The notes under the pieces were generated by a model, which worked only from the letters and a program-made list of their open reading frames with translations, had not been told where the DNA came from and ran no database searches. A program made the translations under genes and the position numbers. Of a stretch of 64,000 bases of DNA, positions 8,048-17,287 are shown piece after piece. Source of the stretch: Cohnella sp. SGD-V74 (GTDB lineage: Bacteria; Bacillota; Bacilli; Paenibacillales; Paenibacillaceae); the NCBI RefSeq assembly GCF_003001675.1, contig NZ_PVYW01000006.1, forward strand, positions 62,001-126,000, written 5' to 3'. Position 1 is the first letter of the stretch, and each line of letters begins with the position of its first letter.

Positions 8048-10294
8048 CTACCCGTACACCCGAATCTCCGCCAGCTCCGCCCGCTCGCCGCCGTTGGTGG
8101 AGCGCACGACGAGGCGAACGCGGTCTGTCTCGGCCGCTGCGTCCAAGCGGTGGACCCGCTTGCGCTTGCGGTTGTCCCGGCCAACGGCAACCGTCTGCCA
8201 GCGGCCGTCGACCCACGCCTCCAGCTCGTAATCTTTGACCAGCTCCGGAATGACGGGGAAAGGCGTCTCATGGTGGTGCAAGTTGATCAGGTCCTCGTTC
8301 ACGTCGTCGTTAAACGTCAGGTGAATCTCCGACACCCGCGTCCGCTTCGACAACTCGACTTCGAGCCACTCTTCCCGGCCCGCCTCCATTCGCTCCGACA
8401 CCCACATGTGCGGGCCGCCGTAGGGACGAGCGTAGCCATCTATCGCCTTGTCTGCCGAATACGCTCCCGTATCGACAGAGAAGCAGAACGGCTGACGAAC
8501 AAGGCGCCGCATGTTCCATTCGACGACCGGTTGGTCCGGCCGATGGTCTTCGAGATCCGGGGACACGTCCGGCAGCGTCTTGCGTTCGAACGCCAGCACG
8601 CCCGTCAGCGGAACAGCCGACTTGAACAGGCTGACAACCTCGTTCGCCCGCACGATGACGAAGACGTTCGCGGCTTCATCCAAGCCCGTCTGAGCGAAAG
8701 GGATATCGATCCATTGCCGCTCGCCGGCGCGAACCGACACGACTACCCGCTCCAGCAGAGCGGCCGGCACGTAGTTTTCCGGACGTCCCGTCCCCCACAG
8801 CTCGACCGTCAGCTCCGTGTCGTCCGCGGCCGACAGCAGCAGCTCGATCCGGCCCGTCGGTCCGTCGACCGGGAACAGCAGTCCGACGTCGATGCCCAGC
8901 GGGTACGCCTCCGAAGGCCGGTCCAGCCGAATCCGCTTCAGGACGCTCGAAGCTCTCGCCCTTCCTCCGAGCGCCGCATCGCCGGCTTCCTCGTTCTTGA
9001 GCCCGATGATGGAGCTGTCGCTCCTGAGCATCGTCTGCTGAAGCTCGGCCAGATGCCGCTCCCTCAGCTCCCGCGGCGTAATCCCCTTCCGCACGGACAG
9101 CGCCGCGCCAACTCCTGCCGCTTCCCCCATGACCGCGCACGTCGCCATTACTCGGGTCGTGCCGAAGGCGACGTGGGTCGCGCTAATATTTCTCCCGGCG
9201 AACAGCAGGTTGCTCACGTTCTTGGAATACAGGCTGCCGAACGGAATATGGTAGATGCCGTCCGGGTGGAGATGCTTCGAACCGCTCTCCGAAGCGTACA
9301 TCCCTTGCGGCGGATGCAAGTCGATCGACCAGCCGCCGAAGGCGACGCGGTCGTCGAACGGACGCTGCGCCAGCACGTCGTTCTGCGTCAGCACCGTATC
9401 GCCGATAAACCGGCGGTACTCGCGCTTGCCCGGAAGCGAGCCGACCCACTCCAGCGTCATCGTCTCCGCGTCGAAATTCCCGGAATTTTTGATATAATCC
9501 CAAATGCCATAGATGACGGACCACAGCTCGTCGCGAATGCGCTCGTTCTCATGCACCGTGTCCAGCTCGCCGCCCCACTCGATCCACCAGTAATGGCAGC
9601 CCGAATCGCCGCTGCGAATGACTCGCTTGATCGGAATCGACGTCGTCGTAATGTCCTTGGCGAACGACGGGGGGACGAAGCGAATCGGCTTGCCCGTATC
9701 CTTCGTATAGAACAGCAGCGTGCTGCCGAGCGTAATGTCGTCCGCAACCTTCGGCGCCCAATCTTCGTCATATTCGTGACGCGCCTCCCGTCCGAGCCGG
9801 TAGGCCGCGCCCGCCAGGAAGCCGACCAAGCCGTCGCCCGTGCAATCGAGGAACGCCTCGCTTTCGAAGCGGATCAGCCGCTCCGAGCCCATCATCCACC
9901 CGGTCGCGCTGCGAATGACGCGGTTGTCCCTATCTCCGTCCGCTTCGACCTCGCGCACGTCCGTGTTCATGTACAGCGTCACGTTCGGCTCGGCCCGTAC
10001 CGCCTCAAGCAGCGTCAGATCCCACAGGTACGGATTGCCCTCCGGATTCCGGTACTGGTTTTCCACGAACAACTCGCCCATAATGCCCGTCTCGCGAGCG
10101 TACCGGTTCACGCCGTGGCTGGTCGCCCCGCATACCCAGACGCGCACCTCCGAGCTGGAGTTGCCCCCGAGCACGGGGCGATTGTGGACGAGCGATACCG
10201 TCATGCCTTGCCTGGCCGCCGCTATGGCCGCGCTGATTCCGGCCAACCCGCCGCCGACGACCGTAATGTCCGTTTTCACCGTTTCGCGTTTCAT
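8048..10294 (-). CDS. FAD-dependent oxidoreductase with C-terminal carbohydrate-binding-like domain
   Basis: A 748-residue protein. Residues 9-25 form the FAD Rossmann motif (ITVVGGGLAGISAAIAA), followed by the family segment VLGGNSSSEVRVW. A second flavin contact lies at NLLFAGRNISATHVAFGTTR. The last roughly 150 residues (for example RVSEIHLTFNDDVN) look like a discoidin-type beta-sandwich, which often binds sugars. No signal peptide is seen. It follows two CUT1 permease genes on the same strand, so it probably oxidises or processes an imported sugar. Intergenic repeats flank it on both sides. Confidence 0.8.
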   Translation of the reverse strand: MKRETVKTDITVVGGGLAGISAAIAAARQGMTVSLVHNRPVLGGNSSSEVRVWVCGATSHGVNRYARETGIMGELFVENQYRNPEGNPYLWDLTLLEAVRAEPNVTLYMNTDVREVEADGDRDNRVIRSATGWMMGSERLIRFESEAFLDCTGDGLVGFLAGAAYRLGREARHEYDEDWAPKVADDITLGSTLLFYTKDTGKPIRFVPPSFAKDITTTSIPIKRVIRSGDSGCHYWWIEWGGELDTVHENERIRDELWSVIYGIWDYIKNSGNFDAETMTLEWVGSLPGKREYRRFIGDTVLTQNDVLAQRPFDDRVAFGGWSIDLHPPQGMYASESGSKHLHPDGIYHIPFGSLYSKNVSNLLFAGRNISATHVAFGTTRVMATCAVMGEAAGVGAALSVRKGITPRELRERHLAELQQTMLRSDSSIIGLKNEEAGDAALGGRARASSVLKRIRLDRPSEAYPLGIDVGLLFPVDGPTGRIELLLSAADDTELTVELWGTGRPENYVPAALLERVVVSVRAGERQWIDIPFAQTGLDEAANVFVIVRANEVVSLFKSAVPLTGVLAFERKTLPDVSPDLEDHRPDQPVVEWNMRRLVRQPFCFSVDTGAYSADKAIDGYARPYGGPHMWVSERMEAGREEWLEVELSKRTRVSEIHLTFNDDVNEDLINLHHHETPFPVIPELVKDYELEAWVDGRWQTVAVGRDNRKRKRVHRLDAAAETDRVRLVVRSTNGGERAELAEIRVYG

Positions 10295-10309
10295 TCGAAT
10301 GCCTCCGTT

Positions 10310-10459
10310 TCGTAAAACCCCGTTTCTCTAACCTCGCACTGTTAATTCCGCACCGTCAGTTCTCGTATCGTCAGTCCCCTATCGTCCTTCCACGTATCGT
10401 CAGTTCCGTTTCTCCAACCTCGCACCGTTTCTCCGTTTCGCCAATTCCCGTACCGTCAG
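10310..10459. repeat. Degenerate repeat patch between permease and FAD oxidoreductase genes
   Basis: On the minus strand four related units near ACTGACGATACG are seen (about 10459-10448, 10403-10392, 10376-10365, 10360-10350). A longer unit, GTGCGAGGTTGGAGAAACGG, occurs twice. The first unit contains the TGA stop codon of the permease at 10456, so the array looks like slippage or duplication starting from the gene end. It is not a CRISPR: units are short and spacing irregular. Confidence 0.55.
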
Positions 10460-11289
10460 CCCTTAACGGCCGAGCTCGCAATGCCCTGGATAATATATTT
10501 CTGGCCGAGCAGGAAGATCGCGATCATCGGCACGATCGCCGCGGACGAAGCCGCCATCATCCCGTTGTAGTCGACGTTGTTTTCGAGAATGAAATTTTGC
10601 AGGCCAAGCGGAATCGTGTACAGCTTCGGACTCGTCAGGAACACGAGCGCATTCTCGTAATCGTTCCAGTGCCACGAGAAATCGATGATCGCGAACGTGG
10701 CCAGCGCCGGCTTGGCCAAAGGCAGAATCAACCGGAAGAAAATCTTGAAATGCCCTGCGCCGTCCAGGAACGCCGACTCCGTAATCTCCCGCGGCACGCC
10801 CATGAAAAACTGCCGAAGCATAAACACTCCGAAGATCGAGAACATGCCCGGCAAAATGAGCGCCCAGTGCGTGTTGTAGATGTTCATCCAGTTGAACATG
10901 ATGAATTTCGGCACGAATATGACCTGCGGCGGTATCATCATCATCGACAGGTACACAAGGAACAGCGTGTTGCGGCCCTTGAACTCGACTCTGGCAAACC
11001 CGTAAGCCGCGAAGGCGGACAGGAACACGGCGCCTGCCGTACTGATCAGCGATACTTTCAGCGAATTCATATAATAGGGAACAAAGTTATAGTTGCCCGT
11101 CCAGATTCGCTTGTGATTGCTCCAATCCAGCTTCGAGGGAAGCCAGCGGGAGAACACCTCGCTCGCGCTCTGGAACGACGTGCTGATCATCCACAAGAAA
11201 GGAACGATCATGAACGCGCCGGCGACGAGCATCAGGACGGTGACGAGCAAGCGGCTTTTCGACAAGCCGGCCGTTGGGTTCATCCGCAA
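10456..11289 (-). CDS. Sugar ABC transporter permease, CUT1 family (MalG type)
   Basis: A 277-residue inner-membrane permease with six hydrophobic segments. The ATPase-docking EAA loop is visible (ITESAFLDGAGHFKIFFRLI, about residues 165-185). The sequence ends SAVKG, the typical MalG-type tail. It pairs with the MalF-type permease nine bases upstream and with the lipoprotein encoded before that. No ATPase gene is present in the operon. Confidence 0.9.
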   Translation of the reverse strand: MRMNPTAGLSKSRLLVTVLMLVAGAFMIVPFLWMISTSFQSASEVFSRWLPSKLDWSNHKRIWTGNYNFVPYYMNSLKVSLISTAGAVFLSAFAAYGFARVEFKGRNTLFLVYLSMMMIPPQVIFVPKFIMFNWMNIYNTHWALILPGMFSIFGVFMLRQFFMGVPREITESAFLDGAGHFKIFFRLILPLAKPALATFAIIDFSWHWNDYENALVFLTSPKLYTIPLGLQNFILENNVDYNGMMAASSAAIVPMIAIFLLGQKYIIQGIASSAVKG

Positions 11290-11298
11290 TTCTCCTTT

Positions 11299-12183
11299 CT
11301 AATAGTGGACCCAGCGCTTCTGACCGATCCATTGCACGATCGTGATGACCAGGATGACGGCGAACAAAAACCAGGACACCGTCGACGCGTAGCCCATCTC
11401 GTAATAGCTGAACGCCGTCTTGTAGACGTAGAGCGACAGAATCGTCGTGCTTCCGCTCGGGCCTCCCTGCGTAATCGCTTGAATGATCGCGAACGACTTC
11501 ATCGTCATGATCAGCCCGGTCACGAGCAGCAGGAACGTCGTCGGACTGACGAGCGGCCAGACGATTTTCCACGTAATCGTGCCCTTGCCCGCGCCGTCGA
11601 TCGTCGCCGCTTCCATCTGCTCCGCCGACACCTCCTGAAGCGCGGCCAAGTAGATAATCATGTTGTAGCCGAGCATGAACCACACTTGAACGATATCGAT
11701 GGCATACATCGCCGTATCCGAATCGGCGAACCAGCCGGGAGGCGAAGCGATGCCGATCCATCTGAGCGCCTCGTTGATCGGTCCGTGCGAAGGCTGGAAC
11801 AGCAGCATCCAGACGAACGCGACGGCGACGCCGCTCGAGATGTACGGGAGGAAAAACATCCCCCGCAGCAGCCCCTTCAAGTACACGCTGCGATTCAGCA
11901 CCAGCGCGACCAGGAACGCAAGGACGAGAGAGACCGGGACGGAGAGCAGAAAAATTCCGGTATGCTTGATCGCCCGATAGAACTGATCGTCCTGGAACAT
12001 CCGCTTCAGGTTGTCGAGACCCGTGAACGAGACGTTCGGGTTGGCAAATTGGTAGTTGGTGAACATCAGTCCGAACGAGAACAGCGCAGGGATGATGAAG
12101 AAGAGCAGAATGCCGACCATGTTCGGCAGAATGAAAGCGTACCCCGCCCATTGCTGCTTGCGCATCCAGCTATGCCGTTTCAC
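11299..12183 (-). CDS. Sugar ABC transporter permease, CUT1 family (MalF type)
   Basis: A 294-residue permease with six membrane segments beginning near residue 12 (AGYAFILPNMVGILLFFII). Its EAA loop reads EQMEAATIDGAGKGTITWKI. It forms the channel with the MalG-type subunit encoded immediately downstream. It is separated from the upstream binding-protein gene by a strong hairpin at 12221-12259, which probably lowers permease expression relative to the binding protein. Confidence 0.9.
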   Translation of the reverse strand: MKRHSWMRKQQWAGYAFILPNMVGILLFFIIPALFSFGLMFTNYQFANPNVSFTGLDNLKRMFQDDQFYRAIKHTGIFLLSVPVSLVLAFLVALVLNRSVYLKGLLRGMFFLPYISSGVAVAFVWMLLFQPSHGPINEALRWIGIASPPGWFADSDTAMYAIDIVQVWFMLGYNMIIYLAALQEVSAEQMEAATIDGAGKGTITWKIVWPLVSPTTFLLLVTGLIMTMKSFAIIQAITQGGPSGSTTILSLYVYKTAFSYYEMGYASTVSWFLFAVILVITIVQWIGQKRWVHY

Positions 12184-12220
12184 GGAATCGCCGCCTTTCT
12201 AGATTGCTTTATAGATACGA

Positions 12221-12259
12221 CGAAGAGAAGAAGGAAGCCGTCGTCCCTTCTTCTCTTCG
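12221..12259 (-). terminator. Intercistronic hairpin after binding-protein gene
   Basis: Arms CGAAGAGAAGAAGG and CCTTCTTCTCTTCG pair perfectly over 14 bases around an 11-base loop. There is no clear T run. Such hairpins after binding-protein genes stabilise the upstream mRNA or act as partial terminators, so the lipoprotein outnumbers the permeases. Confidence 0.65.
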
Positions 12260-12272
12260 CGGGTCAAGCTAT

Positions 12273-13610
12273 TTACTTGATGAATTCCTCGTGCCGCTTC
12301 GCCATGTTGGCGAGCGTCGTATCGAGATCCTGCTTGTTCAGGAAGTACTTCTCGTACTCTTCCTTGCGGGCGTCGATCACCTGCTGCGGGATGCTCAGCT
12401 GGAACGATTCGAAGCTGCCGAACACGACCTTGTTCAAGGAGTCGACGTCGTACATGTTCTCCACGCCTTGGAGCAGCAGCTTGATCGCCTCGTCGCTGGA
12501 TACGCTCTTGGAGGAAGGCAGGCGTCCTCCGCTCGCCATCGGCAGCATGCCTCCGTCGGCGTACCACTTGGCGAATTTCCATGCCGCGTCCTGGTTTTTC
12601 GACTTGGCGTTGACCGAGAGCGCGTCGCCGAGTCCGCCCGGATATTTGAAGTCCTTCTGATCGGCGGTTACGCGCGGCACGGTAGCGAACGCGATCTGGA
12701 AGTCGTGCGGGAATTCGGCCAGGTTGTTGGCGTTGCGGAAAATAAACTCCCCTGCGCTCAGCATCGCCGCTTCGCCCTTCAGGAACATCGTGTCGACCGG
12801 CATTTTGCTCGTCAGCTGTTCGCCGTATTCGGGCGTCGACTTATCGACGAACATCATGTCGTGCAGCGTCTGAAGATGACTTTTCCACAGCTCGTTGTTG
12901 AAATTGGACTTGCCTTCGGCGTTCGTGTCACCCAGGCCGGCGATCGTGCCGTCGAGCGTCGCCGTATAGCTGGAATCGTGCTGGAGCAGGCCGTAGACGT
13001 TGTCCTTCTTCAGCTTGACGGCGTACGCCTTGAGGTCGTCCCATGTCCAGTCCAGCGGAGGAACCGGCAGACCGGCATCGTCCAGCATCTGCTTGTTCAG
13101 CCAAATGAACGACATGTTCTTCTTCGTCGGCATGCCGTAGTACTTGCCGTCGATCTTCCACAGCGCGGCGTCGGGGCCCATCTGCGCGTCGATGTCGTAG
13201 TCCGCCTTCGCGCTCAGATCGAGAGCGACTCCGGCGTCCACGCGCTTCTGCAGCCGCGTCAGCGAGTAGCTGATGAACAAGTCGGCGTCCTGTCCGGTCA
13301 TCAGCGCCGTATCCAGCTTCAGGTTGCCGCCGTCGTCGTTGACGTAGCGCAGGTACTCCACCTCGATGTCCGGGTTTTCCGAGTTCCACGCGTCGATGAC
13401 CGCTTGCGGTCCGGCTTCCGCCGGAACGGCGCCCCACAGCGTCAGCTTCGTCTTGCTTCCCGAGCTTCCCGAATTGCCCGAGCTTTCCGAGCTGCCGGAA
13501 GGCGAGGAAGCACCGCCCTCCTTCGCGTCCCCGTTGCTTCCGCAGCCAGCCAGCAGCCCCGCCGTCAAGACGACGCTCATCGACGCCATCCACCATTTGC
13601 TTTTCCTCAT
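12273..13610 (-). CDS. Sugar ABC transporter substrate-binding lipoprotein (CUT1)
   Basis: A 445-residue family 1 extracellular binding protein. The signal peptide ends in the lipobox LLAGC with the lipidated cysteine at residue 23, followed by a Ser/Gly-rich linker. Family features include the NPDIEVEYL segment early in the mature protein and the C-terminal WKFAKWYADGG region. The ATG at 13610 is chosen because AAGGGGGAAA precedes it and the signal peptide starts there; the frame is open for 30 more codons upstream. It lies downstream of the YesN/YesM pair, which likely controls it. The sugar bound cannot be told. Confidence 0.88.
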   Translation of the reverse strand: MRKSKWWMASMSVVLTAGLLAGCGSNGDAKEGGASSPSGSSESSGNSGSSGSKTKLTLWGAVPAEAGPQAVIDAWNSENPDIEVEYLRYVNDDGGNLKLDTALMTGQDADLFISYSLTRLQKRVDAGVALDLSAKADYDIDAQMGPDAALWKIDGKYYGMPTKKNMSFIWLNKQMLDDAGLPVPPLDWTWDDLKAYAVKLKKDNVYGLLQHDSSYTATLDGTIAGLGDTNAEGKSNFNNELWKSHLQTLHDMMFVDKSTPEYGEQLTSKMPVDTMFLKGEAAMLSAGEFIFRNANNLAEFPHDFQIAFATVPRVTADQKDFKYPGGLGDALSVNAKSKNQDAAWKFAKWYADGGMLPMASGGRLPSSKSVSSDEAIKLLLQGVENMYDVDSLNKVVFGSFESFQLSIPQQVIDARKEEYEKYFLNKQDLDTTLANMAKRHEEFIK

Positions 13611-13700
13611 TCGTATTTCCCCCTTATGCAGGTTGTCTTGCTCTACGTCTTTCACTTTATCATCGCTCGGCGCGTTGGGGGATGAACGGGCTTTGGGCAT

Positions 13701-14471
13701 TCATAGAACGGATTTTGGATGTTGCTTGCGGAATTCGCTCGGCGTCGTCCCGCACCAGCGCTTGAAAATCTTGATAAAATAGTTGTCGTTCTCGAAGCCG
13801 ACCTGTCGGCCGATCTCGCTGACCGTGCGGTCCGTCTCCGCGAGCAGCATTTTCGCAGCTTGAATGCGCCGGTTCTGGACGTAGTGGGTCAGCGTCGAGC
13901 CGGTCTTCTTCTTGAACAGGTCGCTGACGTAGCTGGCGTCCATCCGAATGAACTCCGCCAGCCCCTTCAGCGTGATCTCCTCCGCGTAGCGTTCCTCGAT
14001 GTAGGCGATAATCCGGTTCAGCTCGGGATGATCCGTCGGCCCGGTCTGACCGGTCCCCGGAAACCACTTGTCGACTTTGCGCAGCTTCTCGCGCTGCTCC
14101 AGCTCCCGCACGACTTTGTCCATCGCCTGCTTCAGCTCCCGCACGTCCAGAGACAGCTTAAGCAAGTACCCCGAGGCTCCGTGCTCGAGCGCCTGCCTGG
14201 CGTATTCGAACTCGCTCATCGCGGTCAGCATGACGAAGCGGCAGTCGAAGCCTTCCTCCCGGGCCGCCTTAAGCAGCTTCACCCCGTCCATGACCGGCAT
14301 GATGATGTCGGTCATCACGACGTCCGGACGCAGCTCGCGGATCAGCTCCAGCGCTTCCTTGCCGTCGCCGGCCTCCCCGACGATCTCCATCGGCAGACCG
14401 GCTTTCGCGAACAGCTTGCGTATGCTGGCCCGCGCGGGCTGCTCATCCTCGACGATCAACGTCCTCCACAT
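13701..14471 (-). CDS. YesN-type response regulator (receiver + AraC HTH)
   Basis: A 256-residue response regulator. The receiver domain occupies residues 3-120 with acidic pocket E8/D9, phospho-acceptor D55 (VVMTDIIMP) and a conserved Lys in LLKLS. An AraC-type double helix-turn-helix fills residues 155-256. The start lies inside the histidine kinase gene, with a 29-base overlap that implies translational coupling. It should bind DNA when phosphorylated by that kinase and switch on the importer genes just downstream. Confidence 0.9.
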   Translation of the reverse strand: MWRTLIVEDEQPARASIRKLFAKAGLPMEIVGEAGDGKEALELIRELRPDVVMTDIIMPVMDGVKLLKAAREEGFDCRFVMLTAMSEFEYARQALEHGASGYLLKLSLDVRELKQAMDKVVRELEQREKLRKVDKWFPGTGQTGPTDHPELNRIIAYIEERYAEEITLKGLAEFIRMDASYVSDLFKKKTGSTLTHYVQNRRIQAAKMLLAETDRTVSEIGRQVGFENDNYFIKIFKRWCGTTPSEFRKQHPKSVL

Positions 14472-16257
14472 GGCCGATTTCCTCCTCCTTCTCGTACGGT
14501 TTCGCCAGGAGCAGGGGCATGTTCATGACGGCCCGCGTCCCTTTTTCCAGCGGCTCCAGCGTCAACCCCGCGCTCTGGTTTTTGAACATCAGCTCAAGCG
14601 TTTCCCGAATGTTGCGCACGCCGACGCTCTTGCGCTTGCGTTCCGCTCTCTTCTTGGCCGCGGCCTCCAGTCCGATCCCGTCGTCGACAACTTCCAGGAC
14701 CAGCTGCGAATGGCGGGTCGAAGCCTTCACCGTAATGCGGCCGCTTTCCGGCGACTGTCCGAATCCGTGCAGCAATGAATTTTCCACGAGCGGCTGCAGG
14801 CAAAACTTAGGGATAAGCGCATAGCGCAGCTCATCGTCCACCTCGTAGCTCACCGTTATGCCATGGCCGAACCGCGCCCGCTGGATGCTCATATATGAAT
14901 CGATCAGCACGATCTCGTCCTTGAGCAGAATGAGATCGACCTCCGTGTTCAGCGTCGTCTCCAATATTTTCCCCAAAGATACGCAAATGTCGTAAATGTC
15001 GTCATCGTCCTTGTCCAAGGCGATGCTCTTGATCGTGTTCAGCGTATTGAGCAGAAAATGGGGATTCATCTGTGCCAGCAGCACCTGGAACTTCACGAGC
15101 TGCTTCTGCCTCTCCTCCAGCTTAAGCCGCTCCAGCAGCTCGTTGATGTTGTCGATCATCGAATTGAAGCTGCGGGTCAGCGCCAAAATTTCTCCCCTTC
15201 CGTTTTCCGGCAGCTTCACCTTCAGGTTGGACTTGACGACGCCTTCCATTTTCCGCTGGAACAGCTTCAAGGGAACGGTGATCGTAGACGAAATCAAGTA
15301 GGTCAGCAGCACGAGCAAGAGCAGAATCGCGCCGAAGCCGGCGAAGAAGCGCTGCCTCTGCTTGTCCACTTCCCTGAACAATTGGGATAGCGGCACCTTC
15401 TTCACCAGGTAACCGTCGATCTCCTGGATTCTGCTGTACGTATAGAGCGTCTTCGTCTTGTCGTCGGTCAGGGAGGAGGAAGACAGCTCTTCCGGGGAGG
15501 CCAAAATGCGCGAGAGAATCGCACCGTTGATCTCTTCGTCCTTCAGCGACCGCACCATCGTCTTGCCGGAGGAATCGAGCAGGAAATAGGCGCCTTCCTC
15601 CTGGCGGCCCTTGGTCGCGCGGCCGAACCATCCCTCGTAATCGATGCTGAAGCGCCCGTAGGCGTAAGTCTTCAGATTGTCGTCCCGCAGCACCTGGTAC
15701 AGGCTCAGCATCCGGCGGCTCGTCGACCACTCGCGGATGACATAGTTCGTATCGCCGGGATTCCAGACGTATCTGTCCCCGCCTTTTCGCTGCAGCTCCT
15801 CGACCCAGGGCTCGGACCGGATTGCCTCGTAGTTCAGCGCGTCTTTGGGCAGGAACGAGGTGTAAACGTTTCCATGAAAATCAACCAGCGTATAGTACAC
15901 GGTCGCCCCCGTCAGGAAAAAGCTGTTTTCGATTGCGGCGAACTTGTTCTCGACCGCTTTTTTTCGGTTAATCTTGTCCAACTGCTCCGGATTTTTCATC
16001 ACCGATCGCAAATACGTGTCCTGCTCCAGCATCATCCCCGTCTTCATGACGAGGCTCATCAGATCGACGAGGCCGGTCTGAATGCCTTGGAGCTGTTCCA
16101 TGTTTTTGGCCGACGCGTTCTCCTGCAGCAGCCGCTCCGTGTCCTTGAAGTTGGAGGCGACCAGCAGGGCGATCGGCGCCAGCACGAACAGGAGCACGGC
16201 CAGCAGTATCCGGTTTTTGAACGTGCCCGGCGTTAATCTTCGCAACCATCGCGTCAT
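14443..16257 (-). CDS. YesM-type sensor histidine kinase
   Basis: A 604-residue membrane sensor. An N-terminal membrane helix (about residues 14-36) is followed by an extracellular sensing region of about 250 residues. A second helix is near residue 300, then a HAMP segment (PLKLFQRKMEGVV). The His_kinase domain carries the phospho-acceptor in QMNPHFLLNTLNTI at about residue 400. The ATP-binding domain has the N box (LVENSLLHG) and DDGIGL. YesM kinases sense extracellular oligosaccharides or binding-protein complexes. A cre-like sequence lies inside the gene at 15861-15874. Confidence 0.9.
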   Translation of the reverse strand: MTRWLRRLTPGTFKNRILLAVLLFVLAPIALLVASNFKDTERLLQENASAKNMEQLQGIQTGLVDLMSLVMKTGMMLEQDTYLRSVMKNPEQLDKINRKKAVENKFAAIENSFFLTGATVYYTLVDFHGNVYTSFLPKDALNYEAIRSEPWVEELQRKGGDRYVWNPGDTNYVIREWSTSRRMLSLYQVLRDDNLKTYAYGRFSIDYEGWFGRATKGRQEEGAYFLLDSSGKTMVRSLKDEEINGAILSRILASPEELSSSSLTDDKTKTLYTYSRIQEIDGYLVKKVPLSQLFREVDKQRQRFFAGFGAILLLLVLLTYLISSTITVPLKLFQRKMEGVVKSNLKVKLPENGRGEILALTRSFNSMIDNINELLERLKLEERQKQLVKFQVLLAQMNPHFLLNTLNTIKSIALDKDDDDIYDICVSLGKILETTLNTEVDLILLKDEIVLIDSYMSIQRARFGHGITVSYEVDDELRYALIPKFCLQPLVENSLLHGFGQSPESGRITVKASTRHSQLVLEVVDDGIGLEAAAKKRAERKRKSVGVRNIRETLELMFKNQSAGLTLEPLEKGTRAVMNMPLLLAKPYEKEEEIGHVEDVDRRG

Positions 16258-16350
16258 CTTCGGTGCCTCCCGTAAGCGCTCGGATCGTATTGATCGTTAT
16301 GTTAATGGAAAATGGAGCTCCGGTCCAGCTTCTTCAACCGCCGAGTCGTC

Positions 16351-17157
16351 TCAGCCGCCTTTGGACTGCCGTTTGCGATAGGCGCCGGGAGAAATTCCGT
16401 ACGCCGCGCGGAACACCCGGTGAAAGTAGGTATAGCTGCTCAGTCCGGTCTCGTAGGCGATCTGCTCCAGCGACAGAACGCTGTGCTCCAGCAGGTCGAC
16501 CGCATGCGCCAGCCGAAGCTGCTGAACGTACTGCATCGCGGACATGCCGAAATGCTCCTTGAACAGATGAACGGCGCGCGATACGCTCAGCCCGGCATGG
16601 CCGGCGATCTCCTCCAGTCTCAGCGGTCTCGGCGCGTTCTCCTCGATGAAGTTCCGCATCCGGATCGCGTGAAAAGCCGCGGCGGACTGCGCCGTCGGAG
16701 CCTCCTCCAGCGCGCGGTCCAGGAGCAGCAGAAGCGTGCGGACGATCAGGGAGATCAAGTCGGGGTGTCCGCCGTCCAACCTCCTTTTTTCCAGAAACAG
16801 CTGATGCCACGTCGCCTTGATGCGCTCGTCCTCGGCGATTTTGCGCAGCTTTGGCCGCCTTTTTTCCGCCCACCACTCGTCCATGCCTTCCCCCGTGCAC
16901 ATAATAAAGTAGTCTCCGCTGGGCTTCATTTTTCCGTCGGACGTTCCGATTCTCAGCTCGTACAGATCTCCCGGCTGGAACAACAGCAAATCTCCGGGCA
17001 TCAGATCGGTCATCTTCCCGTCGACGAGCGCCTGGCAAGTCCCTTCGAGCTGCAATCGGATGATATAGGTATCAAGACCATTCCGGTATTCCTGCTTAAA
17101 AGGCTCCTGATGTCTGGAATGACCGCATAACTGAACGCTAATCGCGCTGATCGCCAT
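16351..17157 (-). CDS. AraC-family transcriptional regulator (cupin sensor)
   Basis: A 268-residue one-component regulator. The first 130 residues look like an AraC-type cupin sensor (MPGDLLLFQPGDLYELRIG). Residues from about 165 to the end form two helix-turn-helix units, with the signature LEQIAYETGLSSYTYFHRVF in the second. It is divergent from the GH30 gene across about 130 bases, so it probably activates the GH30-GH3 operon in response to a sugar. Confidence 0.85.
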   Translation of the reverse strand: MAISAISVQLCGHSRHQEPFKQEYRNGLDTYIIRLQLEGTCQALVDGKMTDLMPGDLLLFQPGDLYELRIGTSDGKMKPSGDYFIMCTGEGMDEWWAEKRRPKLRKIAEDERIKATWHQLFLEKRRLDGGHPDLISLIVRTLLLLLDRALEEAPTAQSAAAFHAIRMRNFIEENAPRPLRLEEIAGHAGLSVSRAVHLFKEHFGMSAMQYVQQLRLAHAVDLLEHSVLSLEQIAYETGLSSYTYFHRVFRAAYGISPGAYRKRQSKGG

Positions 17158-17248
17158 GTTCTCCCGCCTCGGTTCGGATCGTCTAGAACGACCATATCGT
17201 ATAGGTTTACAATCATATTGTTTCTACAAATGCCGAGCTTCTTCCTCC

Positions 17249-17254
17249 TATAAT
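17249..17254 (+). promoter_or_regulatory. Candidate -10 box for the GH30-GH3 operon
   Basis: TATAAT, a perfect -10 hexamer, lies 34 bases upstream of the GH30 start at 17288. No good -35 is found at 16-18 bases, which fits an activator-dependent promoter next to a divergent AraC gene. Confidence 0.45.
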
Positions 17255-17287
17255 AAAGTACGAATACACTTATGGAGGTTAATGATC

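Noticed and set aside
7850-10315. Open frame of 821 codons on the plus strand
   Set aside because: It mirrors the FAD oxidoreductase on the other strand. Its start lies in the repeat patch and there is no ribosome site.
7885-10459. Possible CRISPR arrays at the two repeat patches
   Set aside because: Units are too short and degenerate, spacing is irregular, and no cas genes are present.
10597-12660. Open frame of 687 codons on the plus strand
   Set aside because: It runs antisense to both permease genes and part of the binding-protein gene, with an Arg/His-rich composition typical of GC-rich shadow frames and no domain.
15861-15874. cre-like TGTAAACGTTTCCA
   Set aside because: It lies deep inside the histidine kinase coding region and encodes conserved-frame residues. 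It is one base off the consensus, so chance is likely, though an intragenic roadblock cannot be excluded.
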